Source: Verrucomicrobia bacterium LW23
GTDB lineage: Bacteria > Verrucomicrobiota > Verrucomicrobiia > Methylacidiphilales > UBA1321
NCBI GenBank assembly: GCA_003054695.1
Contig: QAZA01000025.1
Coordinates: 248,001-312,000, forward strand
Direction: 5' to 3'
DNA: 64,000 nucleotides
Shown: positions 44,601 to 52,343 of the stretch, in pieces
Layout: every line of letters starts with the position of its first letter
How positions within the stretch are numbered: position 1 is the first letter of the stretch
Translations under genes and position numbers: made by a program
The notes under the pieces: model-generated
The model's input: only the letters and a program-made list of their open reading frames with translations
Told to the model about the DNA's origin: nothing
The model's database searches: none

Positions 44601-45965
44601 CGTGGTTCCCTCTATTTGGATTATCCGCTCCCTGATGCGACCTACCCGGCCTCCTATGACATTGCGGGGCGTACGGGTTGGGCGAGAACTGTTCAGGCCC
44701 CCGGCCCCGGCTGGGCAAACATATCACACGTCGCCGCTCAGAACGCAGTCTGGACGAATCGTCCCGATATCAACCCGGGATACCTTTTCTCAACGGGAAA
44801 TTCCGCGGTAGGTGTCTGGAGCATCAATGCAGGCCCCACTGGGAAAGGATGGTATCCTGGCGGCCTTACTTCCTTCTTCCCCCCGGGCATGTTGACGCAA
44901 AACAATCCCGCAGTGGCGGTCACCGCAACTAACCCGGTCCAACTCCGGTTTCTGTGCGACTATACTACGGGCAATCTCCAACCAACCGGGCTGCGGGCAT
45001 TCGCAGACCCCGACGGCGTTTTCCGGCGCGGCATGTCTGCCTACGTCCGTCCCACGCCTACCAGCGTCGCACAGAATGGTCCCGCGGGTTCCGCGTCCGG
45101 ACTGCCCCTTAAAGTCGCTTACAACTTTAGCACTACAGGATCAGGAACTATCACCGATGCGGGAGAGAGCAACAGCCGTCCCATCATATTGAACCGCCCG
45201 TTTCGTTCCGTAGCCGAGCTGGGGTACGTGTTCAGCGGCACTCCCTGGCGGAATATTGATTTCTTTACTCCCGAAAGCGGCAATGCCGCGATGCTGGACG
45301 TCTTCTGTATTAACCCCAGCGATGACCCTGACGGCCTGACGGCAGGCAAAATTAACCTGAACACGCGGCAACCCCTGGTACTCAAAGCCATCCTGGCCAA
45401 CGGGTATATGGATGAATTCGTACCAGCAAGTGCGTCTACCTGTATTGCCGCCAACGGTACGGTATCCGCGGACACGATCGCCGCCGGCCTTGTCGCGAGA
45501 ACTACGGATACATCCGCCGGGGCGGGCCCGCTAGCCAACGTGAGCCAGCTTGTAGGCAAATGGAACTCCAGCCAGACGGTTGCGTCGGCTACCGCTCCGT
45601 TCAACATAGATGGAGGCGCATCCTACACCGGCTTTAGCGGCACTACCGCGACTGCGACCGCCCCGCCCGCCACGCCGGTTACGCTGTCCAAGCTGCTGAC
45701 GGCGGATACATCCGCGTCCGCCCACACTGCCGCGGTGAATCAGCGTTACCGGGAGTCCACGATCCGCGCCTTGTCAAACGCAGGCCAGACCCGGGTTTGG
45801 AATCTGATGATCGACATGGTGGCGCAGGTCGGTGGGTGCCCTGCCGGTACATCCAGCCTTGCCAACTTTAATGTAAAGGGCGAGCGCAGATACTGGATCC
45901 ACGTTGCCATCGATCGCTATACGGGCGCAGTGCTCGATGAACAAATTGAGGTTGTCCAAGAATGA
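41688..45965 (+). CDS. Verru_Chthon cassette protein A, solitary second copy
   Basis: A 1425-residue protein with the same plan as the protein at 26086-29190: a short basic leader, one membrane helix (GVAIVVVLLFVVLLSGIVMAFLI), a polar SASQKKIAENSAEQIKVDLF segment, then a huge beta-rich region with GRYAFTIYDEGGLLDANVAG matching the cassette-A pattern of the first copy (GRYAFWMDDESTKVNVNVA). It is not accompanied by cassette proteins B, C or D. The stop overlaps the start of the next gene (ATGA), so the two are translated together. Location should be inner membrane with the bulk in the periplasm. Confidence 0.85.
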   Translation: MKTPFHSFPGPLLRRISRSSTGSFAWRQNRAVKRGVAIVVVLLFVVLLSGIVMAFLIRSASQKKIAENSAEQIKVDLFGRGMAVITVGDLRQEIVDGSAPAATFTDNSMLYMPLGSTNAVPQRVGTDNALPNLVKRSASGVKMYEFAGKDGPDRASSVSTETVSLNGRSMTKERWNRAYLLPKQTPEDGTTAVPLAQFASPDWIYVARDGSNPKTWAPGMEVKGTNPILGRYAFTIYDEGGLLDANVAGYPGGPNGSTQEQICSKAGVPYADLTQVLGNGPGGAGFSPARSQDLVNQLVGWRNFATLKPVGSLPSFTYTAGTGDAYFNFVRSNGKGYLAAGNTALYDSQSDRAFASRQELIKFLLQSMATNADERAKMQYALQFLGTFTRDINQPSYAPEAGRPLIKGNSANGGNSAYSGDNIINPSFLMDVRVASPFTRNDGTTAVAGEPLVKQRFALARLAWITYAGPSASRNMAPSSTVGNPDYDIWLLLNKHGVTSDFLRQGTPENIYKYFGLSWVPDPNNPGSFAWIYKHEGTSPLASAAAVSPNPIRTLKAGTSVVTGREPDFFELLKATVNVGSIAKAYGSSTDTLANYNGNWQMRMYATTRDADVDAAIVQLGANILSQSSTSGYSVRIFFHNNLFGKIQEYRGVQDMPYINRVREGKVVQKHPAGQGFTTINALPITGTVVTDPGRGIALQEPEIWNPHAWNASRADTMPRPTAFRVIAVTEDPNGNALADITVASGWRGMSGFFSSNTFAAQMPVPVKLTPATTEMLFDIRQTPSSCNHLFREPTMLVKPGVPTNSNLRVGPQHPLLTILGTGYARSVFNNYFMYVGNGLGTTAADNQQYIGVVIAPNMPMAYTADVKAGDFYGSPAADGPAILPAGFSTLVSGSGITYRLQYKDPAGNWITYDEKFAPLCIAFSYDDPRSGGRGNTFASGRQCIGSELAVTCVDPRTARFGMQHVGRAGLRGSLYLDYPLPDATYPASYDIAGRTGWARTVQAPGPGWANISHVAAQNAVWTNRPDINPGYLFSTGNSAVGVWSINAGPTGKGWYPGGLTSFFPPGMLTQNNPAVAVTATNPVQLRFLCDYTTGNLQPTGLRAFADPDGVFRRGMSAYVRPTPTSVAQNGPAGSASGLPLKVAYNFSTTGSGTITDAGESNSRPIILNRPFRSVAELGYVFSGTPWRNIDFFTPESGNAAMLDVFCINPSDDPDGLTAGKINLNTRQPLVLKAILANGYMDEFVPASASTCIAANGTVSADTIAAGLVARTTDTSAGAGPLANVSQLVGKWNSSQTVASATAPFNIDGGASYTGFSGTTATATAPPATPVTLSKLLTADTSASAHTAAVNQRYRESTIRALSNAGQTRVWNLMIDMVAQVGGCPAGTSSLANFNVKGERRYWIHVAIDRYTGAVLDEQIEVVQE

Positions 45966-46717
45966 AACGCATGAACATAACCGCGCTTTCGGCGTCCTGC
46001 ACCATAGCTTTTCTCTCCCTATTGTGGTTGAGCGGGACAGCTCTCGCCCAGGCAGAGAAACAGCGTGCTCCGTTACCTTCCGGCCCGCTGATTCAAAAGA
46101 GGATGCCCGCGATGTCGCAATGGACCGTATCCACCGTGCTTCCCGGTCCCTCAGACAAACCAGACAAGCCTGAGACGAGCTCCGCCGGGACGGCCGCAAC
46201 ACCCGAAAGCGCCAGGAGCGCCAAACCGCAGGTTATTCTGGAGCAAACGTTTACCAAGACGCATGACATCATACGCATGGACTACGTGGATAAAGCGAAA
46301 ATGCCGTGGACGGTTTGGGCTGCGAACGGCTTTCAGATCCTCATAACACCTGAGGGTAAGGTATGCGGAGAAGTGGCCTTAGCCTACAGCAGGGATAATC
46401 CAAATACCTTCAACATCAACTTTGGCTCAACGGACTTTCCGGGTTTCGAATGGATAACAGCGAGCCATTATCAGGATGTAGTCGAATATGAGAAGATTCC
46501 CTGCATGCTCTTCCGTGACGAGACAAATGTACTGGCCTACATCAATGTGGAAACGCGTCAGCCCGTTGCCCTTCAGAACGGTGAGCGCACTCTCCTTTAT
46601 ACGTACAAAGCTCCCCCCGCAGCAGTTCTTACCCTTCCTCCCCATGTAGACGCGCTGATTCAAAGCCGCATCAAAGCGTTGAAGCAACTGACCACACTGC
46701 CCGTCAGCCCGTTTTGA
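45962..46717 (+). CDS. Secreted protein coupled to the second cassette protein A
   Basis: A 251-residue protein with a signal peptide (LSASCTIAFLSLLWLSGTALA) cut after about residue 30. A Pro/Ser-rich linker (SDKPDKPETSSAGTAATPES) is followed by a beta-rich domain with FTKTHDIIRMDYVDKAKMPW and an aromatic-rich second half. No family is recognised. Its ATG lies inside the stop of the upstream gene (ATGA), which shows tight coupling and suggests the product works with that membrane protein. Two palindromic elements follow within 30 bases. Confidence 0.75.
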   Translation: MKRMNITALSASCTIAFLSLLWLSGTALAQAEKQRAPLPSGPLIQKRMPAMSQWTVSTVLPGPSDKPDKPETSSAGTAATPESARSAKPQVILEQTFTKTHDIIRMDYVDKAKMPWTVWAANGFQILITPEGKVCGEVALAYSRDNPNTFNINFGSTDFPGFEWITASHYQDVVEYEKIPCMLFRDETNVLAYINVETRQPVALQNGERTLLYTYKAPPAAVLTLPPHVDALIQSRIKALKQLTTLPVSPF

Positions 46718-46742
46718 TCTGATCCGTCAGACCTGATGTAAG

Positions 46743-46902
46743 ACCCATTGTCGGAATAAACCGGTACATTGGTGGAGGCGATTTTGAGATGAGGGCAAGG
46801 CGAGGCTGAGGGAGTGCATTTGAAGAATGCACGACCGAAGACTCAACGCCGCCCTCGCTCAAAAGCGTCCCGCCAAAGTACCTGTTTATTCCGATAATTG
46901 GT
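46743..46902. repeat. 160-bp miniature inverted-repeat element (type C)
   Basis: Imperfect inverted repeats of about 60 bp, with the well-matched core TCGGAATAAAC.GGTAC and its complement, flank a central hairpin (46814-46832, GTGCATT/AATGCAC). It has no coding capacity. One base separates it from the type-D element. Confidence 0.8.
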
Positions 46903-46903
46903 C

Positions 46904-47076
46904 TAGAGGCTGTCGACATTTGGCCTCCTCCCCCTTTATCCCCTGGAAGCATCCCCTTGGCGAAACTTTCCGCCCTTGGCGATGTTATCTAAAGGTCCGT
47001 AGATCCAAGGCAGATAGTATCGCCAAGGACGGAAAGTTTCGCCAAGGGGATGCTGCGGAAATGTCGACAGCCTCTA
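46904..47076. repeat. 173-bp miniature inverted-repeat element (type D)
   Basis: Both tips read TAGAGGCTGTCGACATTT inward. Inside, a second block of about 43 bp is repeated in inverse orientation with few mismatches; the left arm has about 22 extra bases between tip and block. It is a good candidate for a transposase-dependent MITE. The remaining 47077-47246 before the LacI gene shows nothing recognisable. Confidence 0.85.
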
Positions 47077-47246
47077 AGAGTACCCGAAAGGGCGGCAGAC
47101 AGAGGGAAAAGTTGCGAACTCAACTCCTTATGTCTTCCATTCATGGCAATCACGACATAGCCTTCAGTTAAGGAGAACAGGATCCCGATTACACCATTAC
47201 CTTGCCTCGGCTTACAGGCAAAAGTGTTTCGGTCAGGCAATGACCT

Positions 47247-48329
47247 ATGAAGCCAGCTCCGCCCGATTTCCCTCCCGGTCTGCCCCAAAAGCCTGTCACG
47301 ATGACCGACATCGCGCGGCATTTGGGCGTTTCTCAGTCGACAGTCTCCAGAGCGCTGCATAACGATCCCCGCGTTACGGACGAAAAGAGGAAGCAGATAC
47401 TCAACGCGGCCCGGGAGCTTAACTTTCAGCCCAATCCCATGGCCACCGCGCTGTCGATCCAGCGCCATGTCCAGGGCAAACCAACGTTCCACGCCACACT
47501 GGCGTGGCTGAACGCCTACCCTGATCCCAAAAAACTGCGTGGATACCGTCATTTCGACCTGTGCTGGAAGGGCGCGACTGAAACAGCCCGAAGGCTGGGT
47601 TTCCACCTCGAAGAATTTGTCCTGAATGAAAAGACCTCGCTCCGTCGCCTGGAGCACATTTTGCATGCCCGCGGTATTGCAGGCGTTATGATTGTGCCCC
47701 AGGGTCTCAGTGTGATCGACTGGGAGCGGATAGACTGGAGCAAATTCTCTGTCGTTCGGCTGGGCCGCAGCGCGGGGACGCCCCAGTTCCATTGTATCCA
47801 GAGTGACCAGTACTACAGCGGCGTACTCGCAACCCATCGCATGCGGGAATCAGGCTACAGGAGGATTGGCCTTGTCAGCCCCCTGGATCCATTTCACTAT
47901 TTTGTCGGAGGTTACCTCTCGACGGCGGCACGATTGCCGAAATCGCATCGGGTACCCCCGCTTTTCTTTGTGGAACCTTTGCCCGGCGACTGGCAGCGCA
48001 TTCTGGACCGATGGATCAGGCAGCATAAGCCTGACGCCATTCTTACCGGCTACCCGCAACTGCCGGATACTCTCGCCACTCTGGGATACAGAGTTCCCGC
48101 CGATTTAGGGCTGGCCGCCTTGAACATCTACGATTGCCCGATTGATGCCGGCATAGATCAGCTTCCAGAAGAAATCGGCTACGCGGCCATTCAGTTTCTC
48201 ACTTCGCTGATCAATGTCAATGAGCGAGGAATACCAGGCACTCCCCGGGAAGTGCTCATCAAAGGCAAGTGGCACGATGGGAAGTTGCTTCCCCGCCTTT
48301 CTGGCAAGGCTAAATCGGGGGAGCGTTAG
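47247..48329 (+). CDS. LacI-family transcriptional regulator
   Basis: A 360-residue repressor with HTH VTMTDIARHLGVSQSTVSRAL followed by LNAARELNFQPNPMA at the hinge, then a sugar-binding-protein-like sensor (HARGIAGVMIVPQGLSVIDW, RMRESGYRRIGLVSPLD). It is not next to an obvious target operon on its right, where a convergent XylR-type regulator lies; the target may be elsewhere or may be itself. ATG 47247 gives a short Pro-rich leader before the HTH, as is usual for verrucomicrobial members. Confidence 0.9.
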   Translation: MKPAPPDFPPGLPQKPVTMTDIARHLGVSQSTVSRALHNDPRVTDEKRKQILNAARELNFQPNPMATALSIQRHVQGKPTFHATLAWLNAYPDPKKLRGYRHFDLCWKGATETARRLGFHLEEFVLNEKTSLRRLEHILHARGIAGVMIVPQGLSVIDWERIDWSKFSVVRLGRSAGTPQFHCIQSDQYYSGVLATHRMRESGYRRIGLVSPLDPFHYFVGGYLSTAARLPKSHRVPPLFFVEPLPGDWQRILDRWIRQHKPDAILTGYPQLPDTLATLGYRVPADLGLAALNIYDCPIDAGIDQLPEEIGYAAIQFLTSLINVNERGIPGTPREVLIKGKWHDGKLLPRLSGKAKSGER

Positions 48330-48482
48330 TGCATCGGCAAAGATCTATTTGGGCATTAGACGTGTATGGACAGGGAGTTTCCGAGAACCTCGAAGAGGTT
48401 GTCAGAGCCTTGCGAACATCTGTTCTTGAACTGCCATAATCCTAAAATAGATCATTGCCTCAATACTAGTCGGCCCCAGCGC

Positions 48483-49757
48483 TCAGCCTGATGCGTGGGG
48501 AAGCCGGGCAGTGCTCTTGCGGCGGTAAGCGGAGGGGGTGGTGCCGAGGGTGCGTTTGAAGGCGACGCTCAGGTACTCCGGGTAGGTAAAGCCGGAGGCT
48601 GCGGCGACTTCCTCCAGGCTAAGCTTTGTTTCGCGCAGGAGGCGTTGGGCGCGGGCAAGGCGTGTGTGCAGAATCTCCTCGTGCGGGGTGCGGCCCAGCG
48701 CTTTGCTAAAACGTTTTTCCAGCACGCGACGGGACAGAGGAACCACGCGCAGCACGTCGCCCACATTAATCGGCGCATCCGCGTCGCACGCGTGCTTGCG
48801 GATGAACCGAAGCGCCCGCGCAATCGCCGGGTCCTCCACCGCCAGCACGTCTGTCGATTGCCGCGCGTGCACGCCCAGCGGCGCGATCAGCCGGCCCCCC
48901 GCTGCGTCCGGCGCGCCCGAAGCGCACTCCCCGCGCATCATCGCCTCCAGCAACGACGCCGCCTCGTAGCCCGTGCGGCGAGAGTCCGGAATAATGCTGG
49001 AGAGCGGCGGCGTGGAGAGCTCGCACAGCAGCTCGTCGTCGTCCATGCCCAGCACCGCCACGTCCTCCGGCACGGCCAGGCCGGCGGCACGGCACGCCTC
49101 CAGCACGGCGCGGCCGAGCACGTCGTACCCGGCAAAGACTCCGGCCGGCTTCTCGAGTGCGCGCAGCCAGTCCACCAGCAAGGCGTGGGAGCGCGCGGGG
49201 TCGTCGGCACCGGGCGCCTGCTGCGGCGGCGAAGGTGGGACAAACTCGGCCATGCTAAGCCCGGCCTCCGGCCCCGCCTCCTCCACCAGCGCCCGAAACG
49301 CCCGCGCACGGTGCCGCGACCACGCAAACCGGGCGTCCCCACAGTAGGCCAGGCGCCGAAAGCCACGCTCCCGCAAGTGCTGCACCGCCAGCCGGGCGAT
49401 GGCCGCGTCATCCGTCTCTACCCAGGGGTACTGCGGCGCAAACCGGCCGGCGCTCACGTCTACGGCAGGCAGCCCGGTACGCTGCACGGCAAGGGCAATC
49501 TCCGGGCTCTCCATACGCGCGATGATGCCATCCCCGTGCCAGCCGGCAAGCCACGCGGGCGGGGCGGCTCCCCTGCCTTGCTCCACAAAGGAGAACGCCC
49601 AGGTCCCCCGCTCCCGCGCAAAGGCGTGCACGCCGTGCAACAGCCCGCGCGCATAGGCGTTGGATGTCTCAATGATAAGCGCCACATGAAAGCCGGGGGG
49701 ACGTGCCTGCCGGGCCGGTCGTGGGGACCGGGCAGTGGTGGCGCGGGGAGGTTTCAC
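48483..49757 (-). CDS. XylR-type AraC-family regulator
   Basis: A 424-residue regulator with a LacI-like sugar-sensing N-terminal domain (FHVALIIETSNAYARGLLHG, RERGFRRLAYCGDARFAWSR, VLGMDDDELLCELSTPPLSS) and a C-terminal AraC double HTH (LSRRVLEKRFSKALGRTPHE, LSLEEVAAASGFTYPEYLSV, FKRTLGTTPSAYR). This fusion is the XylR architecture. It is divergent from a PmoA-family gene and dehydrogenase, separated by 180 bases, and is their likely activator in response to a pentose or related sugar. Confidence 0.9.
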   Translation of the reverse strand: MKPPRATTARSPRPARQARPPGFHVALIIETSNAYARGLLHGVHAFARERGTWAFSFVEQGRGAAPPAWLAGWHGDGIIARMESPEIALAVQRTGLPAVDVSAGRFAPQYPWVETDDAAIARLAVQHLRERGFRRLAYCGDARFAWSRHRARAFRALVEEAGPEAGLSMAEFVPPSPPQQAPGADDPARSHALLVDWLRALEKPAGVFAGYDVLGRAVLEACRAAGLAVPEDVAVLGMDDDELLCELSTPPLSSIIPDSRRTGYEAASLLEAMMRGECASGAPDAAGGRLIAPLGVHARQSTDVLAVEDPAIARALRFIRKHACDADAPINVGDVLRVVPLSRRVLEKRFSKALGRTPHEEILHTRLARAQRLLRETKLSLEEVAAASGFTYPEYLSVAFKRTLGTTPSAYRRKSTARLPHASG

Positions 49758-49937
49758 GAAGGGTATCGTGCACCGAAGGCAGGCGTTCGTAAAGATTCAG
49801 GCAAGAATTTCGAGCGCTTCCCTCTTTAGTGTGCGCTATGCGGTAAAAAATCTCAAATTTTAGACGCGAAGTCTCATGGAATCCGCAGTCTCAGGCCTGT
49901 ATCCTGTGTCAACGATCAGAAGCAATTGCACTCCCCT

Positions 49938-50885
49938 ATGCTTACTCCTTCACACTACTCCAGCCCCCTCCACATCCGCGCCGACGCCACCGGGCAGCGC
50001 CTGGACGTGCTCCGTCCCGGCCTCTCCGCACCCGTTCTGGTTCAGCACGCCCCCCGAGGTCGTCGCCCCTACATCCACCCCATTACCGCGCCGGATGGCG
50101 ATGGCACGCTTACCGAGGACGCGCCGGAGCACCACCCGTGGCAACACGGCCTCTACACCGGGCTTAACGATGTCAACGGCGCCGGCTTCTGGAAGGAGGG
50201 CCTCGACCCGGGATCCCCGGACGGAACCTTTGCGCCGCGCCCGCTCTGTGTCACCATAGCCAAGGGCCCCCGCGTGGCATGGGAGGTGTGCGCCGACTGG
50301 CACGCTCCGGGCGGTACCCGGCTGCTGACCGAAACACAAGCCTGGGCGATGGAAGACCGCACCAGCACCCTGGTGCTGGACGTCACCTGGACGCTGCGCG
50401 CGGCCATCCCCCTTACGTTCGGCCAGTACGCCTACGGCGGCCTTTTCCTTCGCATGCCCTGGCGCCCCGAGACGCACGGGCAGGTGCTTAACAGCCAGGG
50501 CCATGCCTCGCAGCCCGCCGCCGAGGCGCAGCCGGCCCGCTGGGTGGCGCTGAGCATGCCCATCCCCGACCGCACCGCGGGCCCCGGCGCCCCATGCGGC
50601 ATCGCCTTCCTGGATCACCCGGACAACCCGGCACAGCCCTGCCCGTGGCGGGTGGACGCCAATCTGGGCATCTCCCCGTCGCGCAGCATTGCCGGTGCCT
50701 GGGAGCTGGGAGCTGGCGAAGCCGCCACCTGCCGCTACCGCCTGGTGGCCTTTACCGGGGCGATCGATGCGGCATTTGTTGAGGCGCAATGGACGTCCTT
50801 TGCCGCTACGACCGCCGCGATCGCCTCGACCGCGACGCCCGACGCCGTTGCATCCCACACAGCCACAACCCGTTCCGTGGTCTGA
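49938..50885 (+). CDS. PmoA-family (DUF6807) protein
   Basis: A 315-residue beta-rich protein of the family first named after methane-oxygenase-linked PmoA. Typical blocks are RPYIHPITAPDGDGTLTED, DAPEHHPWQHGLYTGLNDVN and FWKEG, followed later by YGGLFLRMPWRPE and FLDHPDNPAQPCPWRVD. In Verrucomicrobia and Planctomycetes such proteins occur next to sugar oxidoreductases; the reaction is not established. ATG 49938 was preferred over a TTG four codons upstream. It is directly downstream of the divergent XylR-type regulator. Confidence 0.82.
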   Translation: MLTPSHYSSPLHIRADATGQRLDVLRPGLSAPVLVQHAPRGRRPYIHPITAPDGDGTLTEDAPEHHPWQHGLYTGLNDVNGAGFWKEGLDPGSPDGTFAPRPLCVTIAKGPRVAWEVCADWHAPGGTRLLTETQAWAMEDRTSTLVLDVTWTLRAAIPLTFGQYAYGGLFLRMPWRPETHGQVLNSQGHASQPAAEAQPARWVALSMPIPDRTAGPGAPCGIAFLDHPDNPAQPCPWRVDANLGISPSRSIAGAWELGAGEAATCRYRLVAFTGAIDAAFVEAQWTSFAATTAAIASTATPDAVASHTATTRSVV

Positions 50886-50916
50886 TCTGAATCCGCCTTC
50901 CCTCCTCTCCCCATCC

Positions 50917-51963
50917 ATGCACTCCGTCATCCTCACCAATTACAACTTCGACTCCACATGGCCCCTGGCCGCGGACCACGCGCACGCAGTGTGGCGGGCG
51001 CAGGGCGGCACTGTGGAGTTCATCCGCCAGGCCGAGGGAGATGCGCGCCCGGCCGGCGAGCTGATCGCCCACCCCGGCAAGGTAACCCGCCTGATAAGCT
51101 TTGACGTGGCGCTGACCGACACATGCCTGGACGCCATGCCCGCCCTGCGCGAGGTGGCCGCAACCGGCAACTACCCGCTGGGCAAGGAAAATGCCGACGC
51201 CCTGGCCGCCCGGCTGGCTTCGCGCGGCATCCGCCTGGTGCGCCACACCAGCGAGGGCTACTGGGGCCAGTCCGTCTCCGAGTTCGGCCTGGCGCTGACG
51301 CTGGCCGCCCTGCGGCGCATCCCCCAAACGCACCACAGCATCCTGGCAAGCCACGACGAATGGGACTACCATTACCGCGGCGCGGGAACGCAAGCCGTTC
51401 GTGGCGCGCAGTTTGGCGATGACGACCGGTTCACCTCCGGCACGCTGGAGGGCAAGCGGGTACGCGTCGTTGGCGCGGGCAACATCGCCAGCCGCTACGC
51501 CTCCTTCGCCCACTTTATGGGGGCGGATGTCGCGGCGTGGGATCCCTTTGCGACAGAGCCCTGCTTTCACCGGGCCGGTGTGCGCCGAGAGCATTTTCTG
51601 GATCGCCTGGTGCAGGACGCCGAGATTTTTGCGCCCATGGTACCGCTGACACCCGGCACGCGCGGCCTCGTTACCGCCGCGCACATCGACGCCCTGCCCA
51701 CAGGCGCCCTCGTTGTGCTCGTTACCCGCGCCTGCGTGGTGGACATGCCCGCCCTGCGCCGCCGTGTGCTGGCCGACGAACTGGCCCTGGCGGCCGATGT
51801 CTTCGACATCGAACCCGTGCCGCTAGATGACCCGCTGCTGGGCCGCCCCAACGTGGTGCACACTCCCCACAACGCCGGTCGCACCCGGCAATCCAACCAC
51901 CGCTTTGCGGAGGTATTGCTGGATCAATTTGCACCCGTTGCCGAGGCAGGGGGCGCCCGCTAG
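50917..51963 (+). CDS. D-2-hydroxyacid dehydrogenase (phosphoglycerate dehydrogenase-like)
   Basis: A 348-residue NAD-dependent dehydrogenase. The NAD site is RVVGAGNIASRYASFAHFMG. The catalytic triad motifs are Arg in VTRACVVDMPAL, Glu in DVFDIEPVPLDDP and His in HTPHNAGRT. Members reduce 2-oxoacids or oxidise D-2-hydroxyacids; the substrate here is likely a sugar-acid derivative given the neighbours. The open frame reaches back into the PmoA-family gene, but ATG 50917 is after that stop and fits the family start. Confidence 0.88.
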   Translation: MHSVILTNYNFDSTWPLAADHAHAVWRAQGGTVEFIRQAEGDARPAGELIAHPGKVTRLISFDVALTDTCLDAMPALREVAATGNYPLGKENADALAARLASRGIRLVRHTSEGYWGQSVSEFGLALTLAALRRIPQTHHSILASHDEWDYHYRGAGTQAVRGAQFGDDDRFTSGTLEGKRVRVVGAGNIASRYASFAHFMGADVAAWDPFATEPCFHRAGVRREHFLDRLVQDAEIFAPMVPLTPGTRGLVTAAHIDALPTGALVVLVTRACVVDMPALRRRVLADELALAADVFDIEPVPLDDPLLGRPNVVHTPHNAGRTRQSNHRFAEVLLDQFAPVAEAGGAR

Positions 51964-52058
51964 ATCGGATTAAGTACAGGTGTAATCATTAAGACACAGG
52001 GTCCCGAATGAGAGTCCAAAGCTTGCCAAGCCGCCTGCTCTGACAATCTTTCCTTTCC

Positions 52059-52205
52059 CCCCGTTGCGTACGTTGCGTTTCAGTCCTTTGCGACCGTTGC
52101 GTGAAAATCCGTCAGGACTTTGCCCGGCCACAGGGTGAAGCGATCCGTGGAGCAGACTTTCACGCAACGGTCGCAACGGACTGAAACGCAACGTACGCAA
52201 CGGGG
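52059..52205. repeat. 147-bp miniature inverted-repeat element (type E)
   Basis: Terminal inverted repeats of about 50 bp: CCCCGTTGCGTACGTTGCGT and what follows at the left is matched nearly perfectly by the complement at the right. The internal motif GTTGCG is itself repeated. It sits between two genes that otherwise would be adjacent in one operon. No coding sequence. Confidence 0.85.
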
Positions 52206-52343
52206 TAAACTTGAGCAGGCCTTTCTCTAACTCACGGGTCAGCTTTGTACAGCGGTCACACAGTATGCATCCGCCCTTAAACCGCTCCAGGCAACGCCGC
52301 GCGGCGCCGTCATCCCGACATCCATCACTTCTTCACTACCGCC

